From Candidatus Saccharimonadota bacterium (lineage in GTDB: Bacteria; Patescibacteriota; Saccharimonadia; Saccharimonadales; Saccharimonadaceae): a DNA stretch of 64,000 bases. The translations under genes and the position numbers were made by a program. A model generated the notes under the pieces. It saw only the letters and a list, made by a program, of their open reading frames with translations. It ran no database searches and was not told the origin of the DNA. Numbering within the stretch: the stretch's first letter is position 1; every line of letters starts with the position of its first letter. Location of the stretch: assembly GCA_017540545.1 (NCBI GenBank), contig JAFYAV010000002.1, positions 114,588 to 178,587 of the forward strand, read 5' to 3'. Shown one piece after another: positions 16,359 through 26,056 of the stretch.

Positions 16359-17578
16359 GCATCATCCTTGGTAAAACCGTCCAAAGAATTACTCGCCTAC
16401 GCGGCGGCGGCTCAGCTCTACCCGGCCTCGTCATCGAGCATTTCGACCCAAAATTCATCAACAAAGAACTTTCTAAACTACCTCATGGTGTCGTTGTTAT
16501 TTCTGGCACTAACGGCAAAACGACCACTACGAAAATCGTTACCGAACTTCTCGAAAAGCAAGACCTTAAAGTCTTCACTAACAACACGGGCAGTAACTTT
16601 GTTCGCGGCGTCATTTCTGCCATTCTTGAAGACATAAAACTCAACGGCGAGTTCGATTACGATATTGCCGTGCTCGAATTAGACGAAGCGCACGCTGTGA
16701 AGTTTTCCGAAGTCGCCCCAATCGATTACGCATTATTACTTAATGTTCAACGCGACCAACTCGACCGCTTCGGCGAAATCGATCATACTGCAGATTTGCT
16801 CCAGAAGGTCGCTACTGCTACCCAAAAAATTGTCGTGCTTAATCGCGAAGACCCACGCGTCGGCGAAATCAAAGCCGCGAAAACTGAATACTTTGGCCTT
16901 TCCGACAAGCTAATCAAAAAATTTCCATCCGACGATGATCTAATCACCAAGCAACGCACAAAAAGCTCAGACAAAACCGCCAGCGTCATCTTCAAAGACC
17001 TTCACGATAATCAAGCCACTTACACTTTCGGCAAGAAAGATTATATTGTTAATCTTCAGCTCAAAGGCATGTATAATGCATACAATGTTGCTGGCGCACT
17101 CGCACTATGTCACAGCATTTTGCCCAACACCAAAATGCAACGCTTTTGCGATGACCTTACAGAAATCAAATCCGCCTTCGGTCGTGGCGAAAGCTTCCAA
17201 ATTAATGACGCCGAGGTTGAGCTACTTCTGGTCAAAAACCCATCCGCATTCCAACTCAGCATCGCTTCGTTCGCTGACAGCGACTGCGAATTTATGATTG
17301 CAATTAATGACAAAATCGCCGATGGTCGCGACGTTTCCTGGCTTTGGAATGTCGATTTTTCTGCACTTAAAAATATCAAGATGGTTTCCGGCATCCGTGC
17401 CTACGATATGGCTCTTCGCCTCAAATACGACAACATCAAGACCGATTTAGTCGTCGAAGATCTAGAAGCCGCCGTGCGTAAATTTGCTAACGGTAGCAAA
17501 AAACACAAACGCATCTTCGCAACCTACACGGCTATGCTCGAAATACGCAAGATTATCTCAGGGAAAAGCATTCTATGA
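16346..17578 (+). CDS. murT: Lipid II isoglutaminyl synthase subunit MurT
   Basis: Mur-ligase-like subunit that, with GatD, amidates the D-Glu of lipid II at the cytoplasmic membrane. 410 aa: P-loop SGTNGKTTT at 53-61 (K58), the middle domain LELDEAHAV and NVQRDQLDRFGEI, and the C-terminal DUF1727 domain with DVSWLWNVDF. Between about 185 and 225, where characterised MurT proteins carry a four-Cys zinc ribbon, there is no cysteine. The ATG lies inside the permease 3' end and the TGA overlaps gatD as ATGA. Confidence 0.93.
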   Translation: MEKLSIILGKTVQRITRLRGGGSALPGLVIEHFDPKFINKELSKLPHGVVVISGTNGKTTTTKIVTELLEKQDLKVFTNNTGSNFVRGVISAILEDIKLNGEFDYDIAVLELDEAHAVKFSEVAPIDYALLLNVQRDQLDRFGEIDHTADLLQKVATATQKIVVLNREDPRVGEIKAAKTEYFGLSDKLIKKFPSDDDLITKQRTKSSDKTASVIFKDLHDNQATYTFGKKDYIVNLQLKGMYNAYNVAGALALCHSILPNTKMQRFCDDLTEIKSAFGRGESFQINDAEVELLLVKNPSAFQLSIASFADSDCEFMIAINDKIADGRDVSWLWNVDFSALKNIKMVSGIRAYDMALRLKYDNIKTDLVVEDLEAAVRKFANGSKKHKRIFATYTAMLEIRKIISGKSIL

Positions 17579-18291
17579 AACTCAAAATCCTCCACCTATA
17601 TCCAAGAGAAATGAACCTTTATGGCGACCATGGCAACGTACTGGCAATCAAACGTCGTTGTGAATGGCGCGGCATTAAAGTTGAGATTATCGAACATGAA
17701 CCAGGCGACAATATCCCTGACGATATCGATATTATCTTTGGCGGCGGTGGTCAAGATTCGGGGCAGGGCAAAATTGAAGACGACCTGCAAGCAATCGCGC
17801 CAAAGCTCAAAGACCTCATCGACAATAATACCCCTTGTTTAGTTATCTGCGGCGTCTATCAATTATTTGGCAAATACTACAAAACCGGCTCCGGTAAAAC
17901 CATCAAAGGCATTAATGTTTTTAATATCACTACAGATGCAGGGAAGGAACGCTACATCGGCAACGTCACAATCAAATCTAATGAATTTGGCGAAATAGTC
18001 GGCTACGAAAACCATTCCGGCCTCACAAAGCTCGGCGAAAACATGAAACCACTTGGCGAAGTAATCGTCGGCGCCGGCAACAACGCAAAAGACAAAACCG
18101 AAGGATGCCACTACAAAAACTGCATTGGCACATATTTGCACGGACCGATTCTACCAAAAAATCCAAAACTGACCGATTTCTTTATCGCCAAAGCACTAGA
18201 GCGCAAAACCGGACAAAAAACCAAACTAGATAGGCTAGACGATGCTGTCGAAAATATGGCTCACGCCGTAGCCACAAAACGCCCACGTTAA
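17575..18291 (+). CDS. gatD: Lipid II isoglutaminyl synthase, glutaminase subunit GatD
   Basis: Class I glutamine amidotransferase supplying ammonia to MurT; 238 aa, usual length. The nucleophile is C92 in VICGVYQLFG and the catalytic His is H189 in GTYLHGPILPKNP; the substrate loop FGGGGQDSGQ is typical of GatD. The 4-nt ATGA overlap with murT implies coupled translation and 1:1 assembly. The pair indicates amidated peptidoglycan and a Gram-positive-type wall. Confidence 0.94.
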   Translation: MKLKILHLYPREMNLYGDHGNVLAIKRRCEWRGIKVEIIEHEPGDNIPDDIDIIFGGGGQDSGQGKIEDDLQAIAPKLKDLIDNNTPCLVICGVYQLFGKYYKTGSGKTIKGINVFNITTDAGKERYIGNVTIKSNEFGEIVGYENHSGLTKLGENMKPLGEVIVGAGNNAKDKTEGCHYKNCIGTYLHGPILPKNPKLTDFFIAKALERKTGQKTKLDRLDDAVENMAHAVATKRPR

Positions 18292-18359
18292 AGAAACCAT
18301 ATAGGGGCCTCGCGTACGGAAAAGCTCCTTCTTTACGACCAGAGATGTCAAGATGCTCG

Positions 18360-19604
18360 TTATTTCTCAACCTTAAGGCTAGCAGGGATTGCCGACCAAC
18401 GTAAACGCTGACCAACCGCAGCCTGTTCTGCCGCACTGGACAATCTTGTAATACAATCATTAGCCGAAGTCGTCGCATGATAATCGTATTTCCAGGTAAT
18501 CGAAATTTTTGGCAGTTTTGCTGCTTTGATTTTCTCAAAACAATTTGCCTTATCTTTTAGACAAAGATCGCCGAGGTCATTCCATTTTTTAAAATCAACA
18601 TCGGCTACTGCCACGTCCGCATTCGCCTCAATCGCCGCCGAGCGCGAATATTCCGTGCCATCATATTGATCGAACATAAAGTTCCCCATCGAGTATACAA
18701 TTAACTTACCTTTGTACGCCTCTGCGTCTTGAACCCAATGTGGATGGTCGGCAATCACCGAGTCGACGCCGGAATAATCAATCATGCGACGATATAGATT
18801 CTGACGCAGCTGGTCGTGCGACGGCTGATATTCCGCCCCCATATGCGGCATCGCGATGGTGGGCACATATGTCGCATAAGTCTTCATGTTCTCAAAATAG
18901 TCATCGCCCGGGATTGCGAACACGCCATGCGCACTACAAAATCCAAACGGCATCTGGATTTTTCCAGTCTTACCGTTGTTGTAGCTCACATTAGTCGGCA
19001 ATACGACAATTCCGCAGTTGCTTGCTTCTTTCGTATCGCGCTCCAATTCGCTCTCGGCCTTATCTGAATATTTCGGCGTGCCAAAGTATTGTATTCCATT
19101 CTGATCAAGATATTTACGCGTCGCCGTTAGCCCCACGCCACCATTCTGATTATCTGTATGATTGTTGCCTAGCATAAATGCCGTAAAATATTTTTTTGCC
19201 TCAGTCAAGTAATCTGGGTCACAATTAAACTTAAAGATGCTATTTTCTTCCGCATAATTATGCCCATTATCGGTAATTGGACACTCTAAGCCGCCAATCC
19301 AAGCGTCATATGTTTCGCGCCCCAGAGTATCCAATTTCGAAAAAGGGTATTTTACACCAAGACTCGATTTGCGCGCTAGCTGGTCCGTGCGTCGCCCCCA
19401 GAAAGTCGTACCAGCCATTAATATCTTCATTCTCGCACTGGTTGCCGATGGCTCCGGTTCAGGTTCCGGAACAGTCTCGTTTGCTACAGGTTTATTATCT
19501 TTTCGCTCACCGTTCTTTGCGTCCAACAAAAAGCAAGCGCCGAAAGCCACACCTGCACCGAGCGCAAATAATATAATTATTATTCCAATCTTCTTCCCAT
19601 TCAT
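18360..19604 (-). CDS. CapA/PGA_cap family metallophosphatase-like surface protein
   Basis: 414 aa: an N-terminal TM anchor (about 5-25), a Pro/Glu-rich linker, then the CapA fold. Motifs in order are ILMAGTTFWGRR (degenerate DxxF start), GLECPIT, MLGNNHTDN, PHMGAEYQPSH, ADHPHWVQ and YSMGNFMFDQ. In related proteins CapA takes part in poly-glutamate capsule synthesis or wall modification; here only the fold is certain. The start at 19604 is chosen because TATAAT lies exactly 6 nt upstream, so the eight extra N-terminal codons would fall in the promoter. Confidence 0.85.
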   Translation of the reverse strand: MNGKKIGIIIILFALGAGVAFGACFLLDAKNGERKDNKPVANETVPEPEPEPSATSARMKILMAGTTFWGRRTDQLARKSSLGVKYPFSKLDTLGRETYDAWIGGLECPITDNGHNYAEENSIFKFNCDPDYLTEAKKYFTAFMLGNNHTDNQNGGVGLTATRKYLDQNGIQYFGTPKYSDKAESELERDTKEASNCGIVVLPTNVSYNNGKTGKIQMPFGFCSAHGVFAIPGDDYFENMKTYATYVPTIAMPHMGAEYQPSHDQLRQNLYRRMIDYSGVDSVIADHPHWVQDAEAYKGKLIVYSMGNFMFDQYDGTEYSRSAAIEANADVAVADVDFKKWNDLGDLCLKDKANCFEKIKAAKLPKISITWKYDYHATTSANDCITRLSSAAEQAAVGQRLRWSAIPASLKVEK

Positions 19605-19610
19605 TCTTTC

Positions 19611-19616
19611 ATTATA
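19611..19616 (-). promoter_or_regulatory. -10 box of the capA-like leaderless promoter
   Basis: TATAAT on the minus strand, 6 nt before the ATG at 19604. Confidence 0.65.
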
Positions 19617-19671
19617 CATTGGTCGCAAAAACAGAAAAAATAAAAATATGCTTTTTGAATTTAGCTTATGC

Positions 19672-19677
19672 TATAAT
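19672..19677 (+). promoter_or_regulatory. Extended -10 box (TGCTATAAT) for the surface-protein operon
   Basis: TATAAT preceded by TGC; ends 8 nt before the ATG at 19686. It is divergent from the promoter at 19611. Confidence 0.65.
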
Positions 19678-19685
19678 GAATTCAA

Positions 19686-20615
19686 ATGGAGGAGAGTAAC
19701 GAAAAACAGGGGGGTAATAGTGGTGATGTTTTTGAATCCCCAAATATTCGCAACGCCGAAGGTGAGAGCATGAGCGTCCCAACTAATCTCGATGGGCCGG
19801 AGACATCCGCACCAGCAGTAGACGGCATCCCAATCGCCGAAGAGAATATTAAATTTCGCACAAAAGATATCAAAAGACATGACGACAGTAAGCTATTCGT
19901 CAAAGTTGAAGGTGCCGAAAAGAGAGCTCGCGAAGCCGAGCGCGACAAGAAAAAGAAAGACGAAGAGCTCATCAAGCGCCTTCATGCTGCCGCCAACAAT
20001 CGCAAAAAAGAACACCGAAAGGCTCGCAACGAAAAACGCGTCGCAAAACTCAAAGCCACTCACCAAGCTGTTCATCATAAAATCAAAGACATCGCCAAAC
20101 AAATTTATCGTTTTCGAATCCTAATCATCATTCTAATAGTCATAATCATTGGCATAATTGTCGCAAAAACTGCCGTCGTCCCAGCAATCGAAGAGCACCA
20201 AGCCGCCGAACAGAAAGCCACCGAGGATCAAATCGTCGCCGATAACACAACTCCAATAATTAAAATCTTCAAAAATGTCGTCGGCAAAAAACTCGATAGC
20301 AAAGAAGTCGAAGAAATCGTCAAAAGCCAGGACCCGGATTTAGTAGTTTCCTATTGGGGGCTCAGTGGGCTAATTCACCATGATGGCGAGACTGACGAAA
20401 CGATTAAATTCCTAATCACAAAAGAGGCCGATAAAACGATGCTTGATGGCTTCGAATATCACACTTATGTGGGCGATGAGCAAGTCGAAATCTCTGGTAC
20501 AGAAGGTATCTATAGCTATCGTTGCGGATATATAATTGAAGACTCTTCAGACCTAGATTATCTAATCAGAAAATACATCTTGAAAGCAAACGAAAACAAC
20601 TCGAAGGAAGAGTAG
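19686..20615 (+). CDS. Single-TM membrane protein with a charged coiled-coil N-terminus
   Basis: 309 aa, family not recognised. A disordered acidic N-terminus (1-60) is followed by a Lys/Arg/Glu-rich helix (about 70-135) likely to form a coiled coil, one TM helix (about 143-165), and an extracellular domain of 140 residues with mixed alpha/beta pattern. It is followed 11 nt later by the giant secreted protein, so it may anchor, export or sense it (inference). Confidence 0.7.
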   Translation: MEESNEKQGGNSGDVFESPNIRNAEGESMSVPTNLDGPETSAPAVDGIPIAEENIKFRTKDIKRHDDSKLFVKVEGAEKRAREAERDKKKKDEELIKRLHAAANNRKKEHRKARNEKRVAKLKATHQAVHHKIKDIAKQIYRFRILIIILIVIIIGIIVAKTAVVPAIEEHQAAEQKATEDQIVADNTTPIIKIFKNVVGKKLDSKEVEEIVKSQDPDLVVSYWGLSGLIHHDGETDETIKFLITKEADKTMLDGFEYHTYVGDEQVEISGTEGIYSYRCGYIIEDSSDLDYLIRKYILKANENNSKEE

Positions 20616-20626
20616 AAAGGAAACGC

Positions 20627-23600
20627 ATGAGAAAAAATATAATTAAACTAAATCGTCGCGCCGCATTCTGTCTAGTGGTAGCTGCGTTTTCGCTGGTTTG
20701 CGCAACTTTCTTCGACACAAAACTAGCCTTTGCTGCACTTACGCAAAGCCTCAGTAATACAGCAGGCACGGACATCTTCAACTGGCCATTAGACAACGTA
20801 GGTGAAACCAATGTAATATTACTACCCGAACAAGTGAGGATTAAACAAGAAAATACAACATACAATAGCAACAATTACGACTTCCAAACCTTCGTACCAG
20901 GATCTGGAGATTACTACGACATCCCAGCAACCGACGTAGCGGGAAAAGATTGTGTCTCAATCAGATACAAGAAAGCACTCGCAGCGGATAAAACCTATTA
21001 TCCAACTAATCTCGTCATCAAATTCCCTAAAGCCGCCAGAAAAATAACTGGCGAAACATATGATCTCGAAATGACAATATCAGGTATTGCAGTTAAGACA
21101 AAGGAAAAAAGAGATAAGGGCGTGCCAATCGTTTGGGGGTGCACGGAGTCGTTTAAATTCGGCGCCTTCCCCTACGAAGGCGACGGCCACGGTGGCTACC
21201 ATGGCGTTAAATACACTATTACAATCAAGCTGTATAAAGCTGGTACGAAGACTCGCATAGAAAGCAAAAACAACTCAATGCTCTGGGGCTTTGAAGATAT
21301 CGATGTTCCTGATATGCTCAGTAGTGGTGAACACACATACAGTAGTAGCCATACCTGGGCAGAACACGTTGAAATTGATAAGGGCAATTACACAGAACCT
21401 TTCTACGTGTCAAACGATACGCACTTAACCGTCTCTAAAAATAGTACCAGCAAAAAAGTCACCATATATAACGGTGTTAGTTGGGGAGGAGACGGGAGAG
21501 AGGATGTCCTGTATCGAGTAAACCCATACGAGTTCTCTTACACCTGGAAAGGATCAAACTGTGGTACTACAGCAGTCGCCGTAGCGGGTATTATCTATCA
21601 AGGATACTCATGGGTAGATGCGGGAAGTAGCTTTACGCATAATAACGAAACATGGCATGGCTATCCAGGCAACCAAGGCTACCCTAACGGATCTACCTAC
21701 ACAGTCAAGGCCAACTCACAAAAAGTGGTATTCTACCACGCAATTAATCGTAACAACAGTGGACCAAACGGTGATAAGGAGAGCTATTACGTTGAGGTCC
21801 AGAGCGGCTACAGTAACTCACAAGCAAGAAAATTCAAAAATAATCAGTTATCTAATGCTGGGTCCCATTGCAGCAAGGATAGCTATTGTGAATATGTGTC
21901 AAATAAGGGCAGCAAGACAACCGTCTACAAACAAGGTTATCCTGAAGGCAACCCCATTACCGTACCTATGAACCCAGGGCAAACAAAACACGTTTGGCAA
22001 AGGCTACATTACCAATTATCGAACGTCAATAGTGCACTCGGCGCACTTTCTATCCCCTATAAGGGGGGCGCCTGCACATGGAACGGCAGTGATGGCTGGA
22101 AAGTCGACAATCCAGACAGTACAATTTGTCTACATTTGTATCGTCCGCCGGCTTACTTCACTGCCAGCGTAAGTAGTGAAGTCAACGTCAATGGCGGCAG
22201 CTCATATGTCAAAAAATCTGCAGCCGCAAGCGACTCGAGAGGCATCAAAGTTACATCAAGTGATGGTAGCTTCAAAATCCGCTTCGGCGGGCAAATTCAG
22301 CGCCGCACTTCAAGTAGCACCCCCAAAGACAATGCTGGCGGAACCGTCACATCTCGCTATGCCACATATATGACATACAACACCTACAACGGCACTCAAG
22401 TTCCCAACACTCGCAACCCTCTTGTTACCGATAGCCCCGCAACGTACGCAACCAATGCTCTGGGAGGCGACAATCTGACCCACAACGTGTTCACTGACAA
22501 AAACGTATATACGGGCACCCTGAGATACGATGAACAGATCACCATCTGTGGCGTCGTAACATATCGCGACCAAATTGATTACCGTATCCTAAATGCCGAC
22601 GGCACAGTAAAGGGATATCGCTACGCCCCCACCCCCGCCTACGATTGCGTTACCGTTTATCGAGATCCAAAAACATGCGACATGAATGGAAGCTATAGAT
22701 ATGGCGTATATTCGGGCGAAAACCTCGGCAGTATCGGCGTTGTCAATCACACGCTCGATGCAAACGATGCAGGATTCCACTTCACGTCCAACAACCCAAC
22801 TAGTTACGCCAACGCCACAAATCATACGCTCACTAGCGCTATTTATGCTCGACCAGGCGACTCTATCCGCTTTTACTACAAAATCTGCGCAGGTGGCGCC
22901 TATGCTGTCAACAATAGTAGTATTAGTGAATCTAGTAATCGCACATCATATACCGCCAGTACCACCAAAACCGGCTATCTCTTCGGCAAAACCATACCTG
23001 GAGTAAAAACAGCATCTCCGCTCAAATATAATGACTCTGCTACCTGGACAAGCAACACGACAAGCTGGCTCAAAGATCAAGCCGCCGAAAAGGTATTGGC
23101 CTCGCCTTCACTGAGTAGCTCCGATCCAACAGCATATGCCAGAGACACATATAACAGACGCTCCTATTCCTGCATCAACCTCAACCCCCGCTCTAACACA
23201 ACCGCTAAAACATACAGTGCACTCGACGCTCATTACCAAATTGCCGGCCGCAGTTCAGGCACAGACTGTCACGCCTACACAAAAACAGGCGTTACTAGCG
23301 ATGTCGGTAGCACCATCGAGCAAAATCTCAGTTGGAACCACATTAAGGTAACCGGTAGCGCAACAACCACACCTAGTGCATCAGGCGTAAATGACATCTA
23401 CACTGCTAAAGCTAAAGTAAAGGTGCCATACAATTACATCGTTCAAGCCTCTTTATCCGCTCCGACAGAGTCGCACATAGTCTACCTCGGTGACACAACT
23501 ACATTTAGTTCCAATATCTACGTCTTACCACGTACCAACTCAGCCTTCGGAAGCGATCCTCTAGATAACAAATATGCTACTATCACGAAAAAATCCAGTA

Positions 23601-25264
23601 TCTCACTTAGGTACTACTTCAAGCGCGCCAACTCTACTGCTACCTACGGCGACACAACCGTCGACTCTCAAACCGACGTCCGCTTAAATAAGAATGGGCT
23701 CTTCAACGGTACGGCCGGCAACAATGCGACCATTGCAAACGGTGGACACACCTATAAGAACTTTAGCGTTTTTATCAACGACAACAATGTCAACGCTGGC
23801 GACAAATTATGCGCAGAAGTTATCGTAGTACCAGCAGATAGCCATAATAGCCCTAGTACGACTAGTGTCGTTGGAGAAAAAGCAACCAGTACTAGCTCGG
23901 GCACCCCAGCCCTAAGCGAATCATACGATAGCAGCAATAGGGAAATCCGAACCACCTGCTATACTGTCGCCAAAAAGCCAACAATGAGCGTCGAGGCAGC
24001 TAATGCTTTTGCGGGCGGGAACAAGGGCTTCGTTACATCGAGATATACTAAAAAATTCAGCGCCGCCGCAGACGCAACGCAATACGTGTTTGGATCCTGG
24101 TCAGAATACGGCGTTTACGGTAGGGTCTTACTTAATAATGGCCACGGTATAGCTTCTGGCGCTACTTTCGGCTACGCTACCCAGAATAACGGCTTCAGCG
24201 AATCGCAGCGAAACGCAGCACGCAGCAACTCTGGCAATGTTGCATCCAGCAGTAATAATGGCAATAACACCTGCGTGTTTTCTACCCAAACCTTCGTAAA
24301 TTCCAACTGCACAACTAACCCATCAACTATCGGCAGAGTCGGCTTCGGCAACGAACAGGCTGACGAATTCCGCAAACGTATCCATGACCGCTTTGCCGCA
24401 TCGAATGGTAGCAAAGCCCCAGTCACTACAAACGACTACGAAATAGAATCAAGATGCGCATGGCTGTCAGACCTCACGGTCGATAGAGCATGCGTCAAGA
24501 ATGACAAAAACGAAAAGTATGCCAATATTAGGCACTTCATGAATAAGACCTGGGACAACAATGGCATTAACCGCACATACATTGTCGGCGACGCCTATCT
24601 TGGGAGCGGTAATACTTTCCTTACCCTCTGGGCTAACCATAACTTCAAGAATAAACAGCAATACGAAGACCCCGACACTCACGAAGTATTCGCCGATCGC
24701 AACTATACACGCCTTATCGAGGTTAAAGGTACGCTCGTTATTGACGCAGATATTAAAGTCGGCCGCTATGAAGAAAAGACCAACTATTGGGGGCAAGTCG
24801 TCAGTATTGAGACAGACGACGACCCGGCGTTAGGGAACTCTGGTGAAGTTGTGCAATTTATTATCATTGCCGACAAGGTCAAAATCACCTCTCGCGTCTC
24901 GCGAATTGACGCCATCATCATTGCCGACGAAGTTGACACTTGCGCATATAATATCCCATTATCAGGAGCATCTAACACAAACAATGGGTTCAAGAAGGGG
25001 CTCGAGCTAGAAGTTGGCGCGTCCAACAGAAACAACTCACTTAGTGCTAGCACATGCGACAACGCAATCGTCTTTAGAGGACCAGTAGCCACTAAGAAGA
25101 TTACCCTTAATCGCACCTATGGCGCCGAAGGTGGCAGTGCTTCTTCCCAGCGTGCTGAAATCTTCGATCTAAACCCATATACTTATCTCTGGAGCTACGG
25201 CCAGATGACGCGCTATAGCCAAGCCGTTACTACATTTACGCGCGAACTTGCGCCAAGGTACTAA
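20627..25264 (+). CDS. Giant secreted surface protein (adhesin-like), 1545 aa
   Basis: A signal peptide spans about 1-36 (MRKNIIKLNRRAAFCLVVAA..., cleaved near AFAA). The mature part is rich in Ser, Thr, Asn and Tyr with scattered Cys, consistent with beta-structured extracellular domains. The last 250 residues include alternating V/I strands (VVQFIIIADKVKITSRVSR, IDAIIIADEV) resembling a beta-solenoid, and the protein ends RELAPRY with no C-terminal TM. AGAAAGGAAACGC precedes the ATG. Two terminators follow. A role in host-cell contact fits an epibiont lifestyle but is inferred. Confidence 0.75.
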   Translation: MRKNIIKLNRRAAFCLVVAAFSLVCATFFDTKLAFAALTQSLSNTAGTDIFNWPLDNVGETNVILLPEQVRIKQENTTYNSNNYDFQTFVPGSGDYYDIPATDVAGKDCVSIRYKKALAADKTYYPTNLVIKFPKAARKITGETYDLEMTISGIAVKTKEKRDKGVPIVWGCTESFKFGAFPYEGDGHGGYHGVKYTITIKLYKAGTKTRIESKNNSMLWGFEDIDVPDMLSSGEHTYSSSHTWAEHVEIDKGNYTEPFYVSNDTHLTVSKNSTSKKVTIYNGVSWGGDGREDVLYRVNPYEFSYTWKGSNCGTTAVAVAGIIYQGYSWVDAGSSFTHNNETWHGYPGNQGYPNGSTYTVKANSQKVVFYHAINRNNSGPNGDKESYYVEVQSGYSNSQARKFKNNQLSNAGSHCSKDSYCEYVSNKGSKTTVYKQGYPEGNPITVPMNPGQTKHVWQRLHYQLSNVNSALGALSIPYKGGACTWNGSDGWKVDNPDSTICLHLYRPPAYFTASVSSEVNVNGGSSYVKKSAAASDSRGIKVTSSDGSFKIRFGGQIQRRTSSSTPKDNAGGTVTSRYATYMTYNTYNGTQVPNTRNPLVTDSPATYATNALGGDNLTHNVFTDKNVYTGTLRYDEQITICGVVTYRDQIDYRILNADGTVKGYRYAPTPAYDCVTVYRDPKTCDMNGSYRYGVYSGENLGSIGVVNHTLDANDAGFHFTSNNPTSYANATNHTLTSAIYARPGDSIRFYYKICAGGAYAVNNSSISESSNRTSYTASTTKTGYLFGKTIPGVKTASPLKYNDSATWTSNTTSWLKDQAAEKVLASPSLSSSDPTAYARDTYNRRSYSCINLNPRSNTTAKTYSALDAHYQIAGRSSGTDCHAYTKTGVTSDVGSTIEQNLSWNHIKVTGSATTTPSASGVNDIYTAKAKVKVPYNYIVQASLSAPTESHIVYLGDTTTFSSNIYVLPRTNSAFGSDPLDNKYATITKKSSISLRYYFKRANSTATYGDTTVDSQTDVRLNKNGLFNGTAGNNATIANGGHTYKNFSVFINDNNVNAGDKLCAEVIVVPADSHNSPSTTSVVGEKATSTSSGTPALSESYDSSNREIRTTCYTVAKKPTMSVEAANAFAGGNKGFVTSRYTKKFSAAADATQYVFGSWSEYGVYGRVLLNNGHGIASGATFGYATQNNGFSESQRNAARSNSGNVASSSNNGNNTCVFSTQTFVNSNCTTNPSTIGRVGFGNEQADEFRKRIHDRFAASNGSKAPVTTNDYEIESRCAWLSDLTVDRACVKNDKNEKYANIRHFMNKTWDNNGINRTYIVGDAYLGSGNTFLTLWANHNFKNKQQYEDPDTHEVFADRNYTRLIEVKGTLVIDADIKVGRYEEKTNYWGQVVSIETDDDPALGNSGEVVQFIIIADKVKITSRVSRIDAIIIADEVDTCAYNIPLSGASNTNNGFKKGLELEVGASNRNNSLSASTCDNAIVFRGPVATKKITLNRTYGAEGGSASSQRAEIFDLNPYTYLWSYGQMTRYSQAVTTFTRELAPRY

Positions 25265-25286
25265 AAGGTATTGTACGGCCAATAAA

Positions 25287-25318
25287 TTAAACCCCCGGCC
25301 TCCTAGTCGGGGGTTTAA
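25287..25318. terminator. Bidirectional hairpin terminator
   Basis: TTAAACCCCCG (25287-25297) pairs perfectly with CGGGGGTTTAA (25308-25318). A/T flanks on both sides. Confidence 0.75.
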
Positions 25319-25329
25319 AAATGCAAAAA

Positions 25330-25359
25330 GGGCGCTCCGAAGGGGGCGCCCCATTTTTT
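25330..25359 (+). terminator. Second, stronger terminator
   Basis: GGGCGCTCC (25330-25338) pairs with GGGGCGCCC (25343-25351), followed by CAT6. Tandem with the preceding hairpin. Confidence 0.85.
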
Positions 25360-25389
25360 CTGTGCTACCTAATCGGTGCTACCGAGCCG

Positions 25390-25827
25390 TCACTTGCCCA
25401 GTCTCCGCCTGATAATGCCGGGGATCTCGAAGATCACTCCTGTCGCCAACAGACAAAGAATGATCGAGGCAAATAAGGGAACCACGGCAATCTCTTGAGA
25501 GATTGTTAGGCTTCGAGCCATCTTTGCCGTCACCCCAAAGGCAATCCCGCAAATAACGCCCGCAAGGACCCAACCCCGGGTAAGAGGACGATCTGGCAGT
25601 TTGTAGCCAAATTCAGGCATGACCGCGATGATCATAATCATTAAAAACATCGCAATCATAGCCAGTATCGCCCCTACGCACCCGACGACTCCAAGCTCAG
25701 TATGCGTATTGGCCGCATAGACTGAGTAATCGGGTATGAGGCCAAAAATAGCCTCCACAAAGGGCGCACACAGGCAACCGAATATCGACCCCATAAGGAT
25801 AGACAGTAACGTTCCGTAAAATAGCAT
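25390..25827 (-). CDS. Four-TM membrane protein of unknown function
   Basis: 145 aa with four hydrophobic helices (about 2-25, 45-70, 85-100, 115-137) and a short basic C-terminus (IIRRRLGK). No family recognised. GAAGGGGGTG lies about 6 nt before the ATG and a consensus sigma70 promoter (TTGACA-N17-TATAAT) lies 37 nt upstream, so it is probably strongly expressed as a single gene. Confidence 0.75.
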   Translation of the reverse strand: MLFYGTLLSILMGSIFGCLCAPFVEAIFGLIPDYSVYAANTHTELGVVGCVGAILAMIAMFLMIMIIAVMPEFGYKLPDRPLTRGWVLAGVICGIAFGVTAKMARSLTISQEIAVVPLFASIILCLLATGVIFEIPGIIRRRLGK

Positions 25828-25863
25828 ATTAACACCCCCTTCATTTAATCACGGAATAATACA

Positions 25864-25892
25864 ATTATATCACACTAAATCAGTTTTGTCAA
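25864..25892 (-). promoter_or_regulatory. Consensus promoter TTGACA-N17-TATAAT
   Basis: On the minus strand, TTGACA at 25892-25887 and TATAAT at 25869-25864 with a 17-bp spacer; both hexamers are perfect. Confidence 0.9.
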
Positions 25893-26056
25893 TAGTATTG
25901 GCATTTGTAGAGAATGATCCGTCGCCATTAAAGCACCTTCGTAATCCGTAGCCCCATCAGTTGGCTTATTCCAGAAAGCATATTGACGCCGCTATGAGAC
26001 AAATGTATCATTATGCTAATGTTAACTGAATTTCTTTATCCCGAATAGGTGAATTC

